Part shown: one piece after another, positions 61,295-64,000 of the stretch
Numbering within the stretch: position 1 is the stretch's first letter
Layout of the letters: every line of letters starts with the position of its first letter
Source of the DNA: Woeseiaceae bacterium
GTDB taxonomy: Bacteria; Pseudomonadota; Gammaproteobacteria; Steroidobacterales; Woeseiaceae
Reading direction: 5' to 3'
Length of the DNA stretch: 64,000 bases
Assembly (NCBI GenBank): GCA_021773135.1
Contig: JAJFKP010000056.1
Coordinates: 124,001-188,000 of the forward strand
Made by a program: the position numbers and the translations under genes
Notes under the pieces: model-generated
The model's database searches: none
What the model was told of the DNA's origin: nothing
What the model saw: only the letters and a program-made list of their open reading frames with translations

Positions 61295-61980
61295 GCCGCG
61301 ACCTCCGTAGCCAGTGTCCCTTTGTCCATATGCAGTACGTGTTTCGCATATTCCGCCGCCTGCGCATCATGGGTCACCATAACGATAGTTTTGTTGTGGT
61401 CTCGATTCAGGGCCTGCAGCAACTGCAAAATCTCGTCGGCTGTTTCACGATCCAGGTCGCCGGTGGGCTCGTCACACAAAAGTAAATTGGGATCGGAAAC
61501 AATTGCCCGTGCAATAGCAACACGTTGCTCCTGACCGCCAGACAATTCGCGGGGATAGTGGTTGGCACGATCTTCGAGGCCCACAATTGACAGCGCGGTC
61601 GCGGCTCGGCGGGCGCGCTCTTTACCATTCAGATTGGTCAGGAGCAACGGCAGCTCGACATTCTTCTGTGCTGTCAGGACCGGCAGCAGATTGTAAAACT
61701 GGAAGATGAAGCCGATATTATTTGCGCGCCACCTGGAAAGCGCGCTCGACGACATGTTCTGGAGTTCGTCGTTGCCGACCCTGACACTTCCTGATGTTGG
61801 CTTGTCAAGGCCACCCAGCATGTTGAGCAACGTGGTCTTTCCTGAACCTGATGGACCCATCAATGCCAGGAAGTCTCCCTCCTCGATTGTCAGATCGAGT
61901 TTGTGCAGAACCTCAACTTTTTCCTTGCCTTTCTGATAGGTTCTGCTGATATCTGTCAAGACGACAAGATCTTTGCTCAT
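61291..61980 (-). CDS. ABC transporter ATPase (LolD/MacB-like)
   Basis: 229 residues. Walker A MGPSGSGKTTLLNML, signature ELSGGQEQRVAIARAI, Walker B NLLLCDEPTGDLD, switch His VTHDAQAAEYA. This is the LolD/MacB group, which drives mechanotransmission to FtsX-type permeases. It overlaps the permease by 4 bp and follows the adaptor gene by 23 bp. Confidence 0.93.
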   Translation of the reverse strand: MSKDLVVLTDISRTYQKGKEKVEVLHKLDLTIEEGDFLALMGPSGSGKTTLLNMLGGLDKPTSGSVRVGNDELQNMSSSALSRWRANNIGFIFQFYNLLPVLTAQKNVELPLLLTNLNGKERARRAATALSIVGLEDRANHYPRELSGGQEQRVAIARAIVSDPNLLLCDEPTGDLDRETADEILQLLQALNRDHNKTIVMVTHDAQAAEYAKHVLHMDKGTLATEVAA

Positions 61981-62003
61981 AGTGCTGTCCTTACCCGTTC
62001 AGA

Positions 62004-63275
62004 TTATTGTGAGATCCGAATACCCTGGCCAGGGGTCAATTCCGCTTCGGCTGCGACCACGATCCGGTCGCCAGCGCCAAGGCCCGCGACAACCTGCTGC
62101 CTCGCGCCGGAACTCGGGCCTGTCGTGATTGCGCGCCGCTGCACCGCGTCGTTACGAATGATCCAGACAAATGTTCCTTCGCTATCAGTCCTGATTGCAT
62201 CCCGGCTGACAAATATTGTGGCTGCCGGCGCTTCAGCTTTTGACTGCTGTTTTCCCAGAAAAGCCACTTTCACGCCCATATCGCGCAGCACCCGGCTATC
62301 GATTTCGCGAAAACCGATGCGTACTCTGACCGTCGCTTTTTGCCTGTCAGCGGTCGGGACGATCGCAATGACTTCCGCTGGTATTTGCCAATCCGGATAG
62401 GCGTCGAGCACGGCATTGACCGACTGGCCCGACTGCACCCGTTGTATATAGGCCTCATTAACGTCGACTTCAATTTCAAGAGATGCCATATCGACGATCG
62501 TGCATATGCCTGTACGCGTGAATCCGCCCCCTGCCGATATCGGCGATATCATCTCGCCGGGCTGTGCGTTTTTTGTTACCACCACGCCAGCGAACGGGGC
62601 ACGGATGATTGTGTTATCCATTTGATCCCTGGAAACGTCGACGCTGCGACGCGCAACCACAACGTTTCCTTCGCCCGAGACCAGTCTTGCACGTAAGGTA
62701 TCAGCATTGGCCCGAGCTGCATCGAGGTCCGCGGCACTGGCAAGTTGCCGGCGTGCCAGCTCTTCAGCCCGACCAAGATCGAGTTCTGCTTGTGTAAGCT
62801 GCGCACGCACTTCGTCAAGCGCGGCTTTCGCGGAACCCAACTGTGCTTCGGCTAATGCGAGCTGCGCTTTTTGCGTGCTATTGTCCAGTCGGGCAACCAC
62901 CTGGTCTTTTGCAACGGTCATGCCCTCCTCGATCAGAACCTCGAGAACTTTACCTGCAATCTTGGAACTGACGGTCGCCTGCCGTCGTGCAACGACATAG
63001 CCTGAAGCATCCAGCACACTGGCGCCTGCGGTATTCGCCTGTGTGATTCTTACTGTCTCCGACTGGACTTCGATGGGACCATTCAGAATCGCTGTCAGGA
63101 GTAATCCCACGACGCCAATTGCAACGATGACACCACCCAGCACCCAGGGCCATCGGCGAGGTTTCGCAGGGGCTTCGGTACGGTCGATTTTGAGTTCGGA
63201 AAGGCGATCGATCTTGTCGTTCACAGCACTGTTGTTATTCTTTGGGCCGCCCAGTTTACTGTGCATCCCCCGCAT
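62004..63275 (-). CDS. HlyD/MacA-type periplasmic adaptor protein
   Basis: 423 residues. One transmembrane helix at about 43-64 (VLGGVIVAIGVVGLLLTAIL), then the lipoyl half VSSKIAGKVLEVLIEEGMTVAKDQVVARLD, a coiled-coil hairpin (about 130-205), and APFAGVVVTKNAQPGEMISP, with a beta barrel domain after it. It links the permeases to an outer-membrane channel. No TolC gene is in the window. First gene of the exporter operon. Confidence 0.88.
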   Translation of the reverse strand: MRGMHSKLGGPKNNNSAVNDKIDRLSELKIDRTEAPAKPRRWPWVLGGVIVAIGVVGLLLTAILNGPIEVQSETVRITQANTAGASVLDASGYVVARRQATVSSKIAGKVLEVLIEEGMTVAKDQVVARLDNSTQKAQLALAEAQLGSAKAALDEVRAQLTQAELDLGRAEELARRQLASAADLDAARANADTLRARLVSGEGNVVVARRSVDVSRDQMDNTIIRAPFAGVVVTKNAQPGEMISPISAGGGFTRTGICTIVDMASLEIEVDVNEAYIQRVQSGQSVNAVLDAYPDWQIPAEVIAIVPTADRQKATVRVRIGFREIDSRVLRDMGVKVAFLGKQQSKAEAPAATIFVSRDAIRTDSEGTFVWIIRNDAVQRRAITTGPSSGARQQVVAGLGAGDRIVVAAEAELTPGQGIRISQ

Positions 63276-63437
63276 GCGCTACATAGGCGGAACCTGATGT
63301 TGAGTTCGATTGGCACGCAGCTTGCCTGATGTCCGGTGGTCCTTGCGACCTCCGGCGATGGCCGTAATGAGAATCATTCTGGAGGGGGGCTCTGCCTATC
63401 ACTTAAATCAGCTGATTTTTAGCCAGACCGCAGTAAA

Positions 63438-64000
63438 CTAGTAGCGAACCAGTGCCGAACCCCAGGTGAAACCTGCGCCGAATGCTTCAAACAGCAGCAG
63501 GTCGCCGCGCTGAATTCGTCCGTCCCGTACGGCTACGTCGAGTGCCAACGGAATGGATGCGCTGGACGTGTTGGCGTGTTCATCGACCGTGACTATTACC
63601 CGTTCCATCGGCAGGCCCAGTTTTTTGGCCGCCGCTGAGATAATTCGCCGATTTGCCTGATGCGGAACCAGCCAGTCCAGGTCATTCTGCTCGAAACCAT
63701 TCTCGAGCAAAGTCTCTTTGGCGATCGCTCCAAGCGTGCTTACCGCCTTGCGAAATACTTCGTTGCCTTTCATCTGAATATAGGCAGCCTCGACGGTCAC
63801 ATCAGCATATCCCGATGAGACTCCGGCAGGCACATGCAGCAACTCCTCGTGCTTGCCGTCAGAATGAATATGCGTCGAAATGATTCCCTCTTCATCTGTT
63901 GCCTGCAGGATGACGGCACCCGCGCCGTCACCGAAGAGCACGCAGGTCGTTCGATCAGTCCAGTCCAGGATTCGCGAGTAAATTTCTGCACCGATGACTA
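63438..64000 (-). CDS. 3-oxoacyl-ACP synthase III (FabH-like), 5' end outside window
   Basis: 187 residues of the C-terminal part; the frame is open to the window edge (reading [13 protein letters not shown], then [16 protein letters not shown]). The FabH pattern is clear. The catalytic His is in [10 protein letters not shown] and the Asn in [12 protein letters not shown]; the catalytic Cys lies outside the window. FabH joins acetyl-CoA or another acyl-CoA to malonyl-ACP. It ends 162 bp before the adaptor gene, so the exporter may or may not belong to its transcript. Confidence 0.92.
   Translation of the reverse strand, partial: VIGAEIYSRILDWTDRTTCVLFGDGAGAVILQATDEEGIISTHIHSDGKHEELLHVPAGVSSGYADVTVEAAYIQMKGNEVFRKAVSTLGAIAKETLLENGFEQNDLDWLVPHQANRRIISAAAKKLGLPMERVIVTVDEHANTSSASIPLALDVAVRDGRIQRGDLLLFEAFGAGFTWGSALVRY

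Noticed and set aside
1-64000. CRISPR arrays, prophage, integrase or complete insertion sequence
   Set aside because: No regular repeats, integrase, capsid or complete transposase sequences were seen.

Overview
The window looks like chromosomal DNA of a marine-type gammaproteobacterium. The reasons are an Escherichia-like dif site, gammaproteobacterial families (TonB receptor, LolD/MacB-type exporter, CFI-box protein, DUF3187, DUF418) and moderately high GC. I cannot name a genus. No rRNA, tRNA or CRISPR array was seen, and no intact insertion sequence.

Layout. 1-4487: the end of a TonB-dependent receptor, then a leftward acyl-CoA degradation operon (MaoC hydratase, SDR dehydrogenase, thiolase, quinone reductase-like enzyme). 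4712-9496: small envelope and metal proteins (lipoprotein, VIT-type transporter, EF-hand protein, haem-motif lipoprotein), an unrecognised 372-residue protein and a small membrane protein. 9500-11040: a decayed stretch with gene remnants, a truncated IS3-type element and, at 10536-10563, a near-perfect dif site. This marks the probable replication terminus. 11044-15049: SnoaL-like protein, a bactofilin-like membrane protein, an AmpD-type lipoprotein amidase and a CFI-box surface protein.

15267-27594 is the most striking region: one leftward operon of twelve genes with overlapping or nearly touching ends. It encodes an ArsR regulator, a SulP anion transporter, the inorganic-carbon protein DabA, Mrp-type subunits E, F, G, a separate DUF4040 protein, B, C, a D-type antiporter subunit, a NuoL-like and a NuoM-like subunit. 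It reads as a composite machine that joins DabA to a whole Mrp-type cation/proton module and a second anion transporter. A palindrome with ArsR-type half-sites lies upstream of arsR.

27855-42931 is a mixed region: GFA protein, class II glutamine amidotransferase, TTC38-like protein, DUF3187 barrel, bactofilin, secreted hydrolase, NHL propeller, DUF899 and DUF418 proteins, a HemG-like flavodoxin and an orphan type I binding protein. 43081-49589 is a second tight operon: a polar amino-acid-type ABC transporter, a glycosylasparaginase-like enzyme, a ROK kinase, a CutC protein and a Gfo/Idh/MocA dehydrogenase. It suggests uptake and breakdown of GlcNAc-asparagine or a related glyco-amino acid. 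49883-58752 holds a vWA protein, an App1-type phosphatase, a rhodanese lipoprotein, an ECF sigma/anti-sigma operon, a lipase-like lipoprotein, DUF3750, a PrsW-like protease and two small genes, one only 54 residues long. 58948-63275 is an ABC exporter (two FtsX-type permeases, ATPase, HlyD-type adaptor). The window ends inside a FabH-type ketoacyl synthase gene.

Right of the dif site most genes run leftward, toward it, as expected for leading-strand genes near a terminus.
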